From NCBI RefSeq assembly GCF_002959965.1, contig NZ_PREV01000026.1, forward strand, positions 1,278,501 through 1,342,500: 64,000 nt of DNA, given 5' to 3'. This DNA comes from Microbulbifer pacificus. Its GTDB lineage: Bacteria > Pseudomonadota > Gammaproteobacteria > Pseudomonadales > Cellvibrionaceae. The number at the start of each line of letters is the position of its first letter. The first letter of the stretch is position 1. The translations under genes were made by a program, and so were the position numbers. Of this stretch, positions 62,802-64,000 are shown piece after piece. Under the pieces are notes generated by a model that was not told the origin of the DNA, ran no database searches, and saw only the letters and a program-made list of their open reading frames with translations.

Positions 62802-63599
62802 ATGAACAAGATTCGCCTGTTGACCGCCGCCTCTTGCATGCTCCTACCCCTGGCAGCCCAGGTGCAGGCCACCGAGATCAACCTGGCCGGCGGTGACGAC
62901 CAGAACTGTAAAGTGGATATCCACCAGCACATTACCGTCGGGTCGGATTTCATGGAGGCCCGCGACGAAGACGACCACCAGCCGATGTTCGCCTATCACG
63001 CCCCGGATCAACTGGCCGTGGGCGACACCGGACTGGTTCTCGATCGCCAGCAACAGGAGTTGATGCTGTCCTACCAGCAGGGCCTGCACACGGCCGGGCG
63101 CCAGGTATCGGAAATAGCGGTAGATGCAATGGATATTGCGATGAACGGTGTGGGCATTGCTCTCGCCGTGCTCGCCGGCCCGGATAATCCCGACACTCAG
63201 GAGTTCCTGCAGTCGTCCGAAGCCCTACGGGAGAAACTGCTGGCGCAGACGAAGCAACAGGGCGATGTGTACACTTTCGGCAGCCCATGGATCAGCGATT
63301 CGTTTGGCGAGACATTCGAGCGAGAGCTGGAACCACAGATTGAAAAACTGGCGATGAAATCCGCTGGCAATATCACCTGGCATGCAATGAAAGCGGTATT
63401 TACCGGCGGCGCCAGTATCGAGCGGGATGCGGAAGCGGCAGCGGAGGCCGCGGAAGCCGCCATAGAAGAGAAAGCAGAGAGGCTGGAAACTCGCGCGGAC
63501 GCGTTGTGTCAGCAACTACAAGCGCTGGATGAGCTGGAAGTTCAATTGCATCGGGCCATTCCCGCCCTGCAGGGAATGGAGCTGATTTCACTGAAATAG
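62802..63599 (+). CDS. YggN-like (DUF2884) exported protein
   Basis: 265 residues with a Sec signal (NKIRLLTAASCMLLPLAAQVQA). The middle matches DUF2884/YggN (CKVDIHQHITVGSDFMEARD, DTGLVLDRQQQELMLSYQQGL) and includes a long Glu/Ala-rich coiled-coil (about 205-235: AEAAAEAAEAAIEEKAERLETR). Periplasmic, function unknown. The start is the ATG at 62802, where the signal peptide begins. Terminator follows at 63635. Confidence 0.82.
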   Translation: MNKIRLLTAASCMLLPLAAQVQATEINLAGGDDQNCKVDIHQHITVGSDFMEARDEDDHQPMFAYHAPDQLAVGDTGLVLDRQQQELMLSYQQGLHTAGRQVSEIAVDAMDIAMNGVGIALAVLAGPDNPDTQEFLQSSEALREKLLAQTKQQGDVYTFGSPWISDSFGETFERELEPQIEKLAMKSAGNITWHAMKAVFTGGASIERDAEAAAEAAEAAIEEKAERLETRADALCQQLQALDELEVQLHRAIPALQGMELISLK

Positions 63600-63634
63600 T
63601 TCTCCCCCCCCCATTTAACACCCCCCAAGTGTTC

Positions 63635-63657
63635 GGCCGCGAGATGCGGCCTTTTTT
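63635..63657 (+). terminator. Terminator of the YggN-like gene
   Basis: GGCCGC-GAGAT-GCGGCC hairpin (63635-63651) followed by six T. Confidence 0.85.
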
Positions 63658-63665
63658 ATGGCGGA

Positions 63666-64000
63666 TTATTTTTTTGCCACCCCCAGCTCACCCAGGGTCC
63701 GCGCCATGTCCTCCGCGCTCGTGGCCGGCTTGATGTCTTCATCAACTTTCAGGATATTGCCGTCCTTGCCGATGTAGAAAGTAACCCGCTTGGCCATGTT
63801 CAATACCGGCATTTTTACACCGTATGCTTCGGCCACGGCACCGCTGGGGTCGCTCAGCAGCGGGAAATCGGCTTTCTGTGCGTCGGCGAACTTTTTGTTG
63901 TCCTCCAGCTCATCGGTACTTGCCATAAAGTAAGTGACATCGTACTCGCGGATCAGGTGGCCATTTTCCGCCAGGGATTTGCACTCGATGGTGCAACCCT
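63666..64000 (-). CDS. Peroxiredoxin, AhpC/TSA family (partial, 5' end beyond window)
   Basis: At least 110 codons read through the window end; the visible protein starts GCTIECKSLAENG and ends ARTLGELGVAKK. The first Cys of GCTIEC is the probable peroxidatic Cys, and the second, four residues on, a possible resolving Cys, as in BCP-like thiol peroxidases, which reduce peroxides with thioredoxin-supplied electrons. REYDVTYFMASTDELEDNKKFAD and FPLLSDPSGAVAEAYGV match the family. The true start lies beyond position 64000; the internal Met in YFMAST is not the start. Confidence 0.85.
   Translation of the reverse strand, partial: GCTIECKSLAENGHLIREYDVTYFMASTDELEDNKKFADAQKADFPLLSDPSGAVAEAYGVKMPVLNMAKRVTFYIGKDGNILKVDEDIKPATSAEDMARTLGELGVAKK

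Overview
The window reads as chromosome of a GC-rich, aerobic, protein-degrading gammaproteobacterium. The cyoABCDE quinol oxidase, TonB-dependent receptor, several secreted or lipoprotein peptidases, class II aldolase next to pgk, and a YbiT-type ABC-F protein fit a marine Microbulbifer-like or Cellvibrionales-like organism. That placement is inferred from gene content and protein style, not from a marker gene. I see no rRNA, tRNA, CRISPR array, prophage or insertion sequence. Coding density is high, and most transcription units end in clear hairpin-plus-T terminators.

Layout. 1-2.4 kb: end of a membrane protein, ybiT and a VOC protein. 2.6-7.6 kb: a DUF3574 lipoprotein; a three-gene minus-strand unit (StlD/DarB-like ketosynthase, heme-oxygenase-like oxidase, unknown protein) whose 5' leader is a 17-nt tandem repeat; a small unknown gene; an acyltransferase. 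7.7-11.7 kb: a LysR regulator divergent from an omega-amino acid transaminase and a CoA-acylating semialdehyde dehydrogenase, the layout of beta-alanine catabolism (bauR-bauA-bauC). 12-20 kb: a transglutaminase-like/TPR protein, two tandem M1 aminopeptidase paralogues, RidA and an ATP-grasp protein. 20.2-28.4 kb: a secreted serine hydrolase, TerC, a STAS-like protein, SIMPL and CigR-like proteins, an aldehyde dehydrogenase, a one-domain asparaginase and a Crp/Fnr-type regulator.

28.4-34 kb: a nitroreductase remnant, YdcZ-type transporter, GNAT, FAH-family hydrolase, serA, rarD and an alpha/beta hydrolase. 34-48 kb: a subtilase lipoprotein, fba and pgk, a hydrolase coupled to a CPXCG protein, a flavin amine oxidase, an M16 double-domain peptidase, a second subtilase with a protease-associated insertion, and a small membrane protein. 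48.4-53.3 kb: cyoABCDE. 53.3-64 kb: small secreted protein, DUF350 plus transglutaminase pair, HEXXH metalloprotease, TauE/SafE, Tat-exported aminotransferase, TonB receptor, YggN-like protein, and a partial peroxiredoxin cut by the window end.

Themes: protein and peptide use (two M1, one M16, two S8, one metzincin-like protease, amine oxidase, transaminases, asparaginase) feeding central metabolism, with bo-type respiration. The least explained parts are the ketosynthase operon with its repeated ribosome-binding leader, a two-copy dispersed palindromic intergenic element, and the exported PLP aminotransferase.
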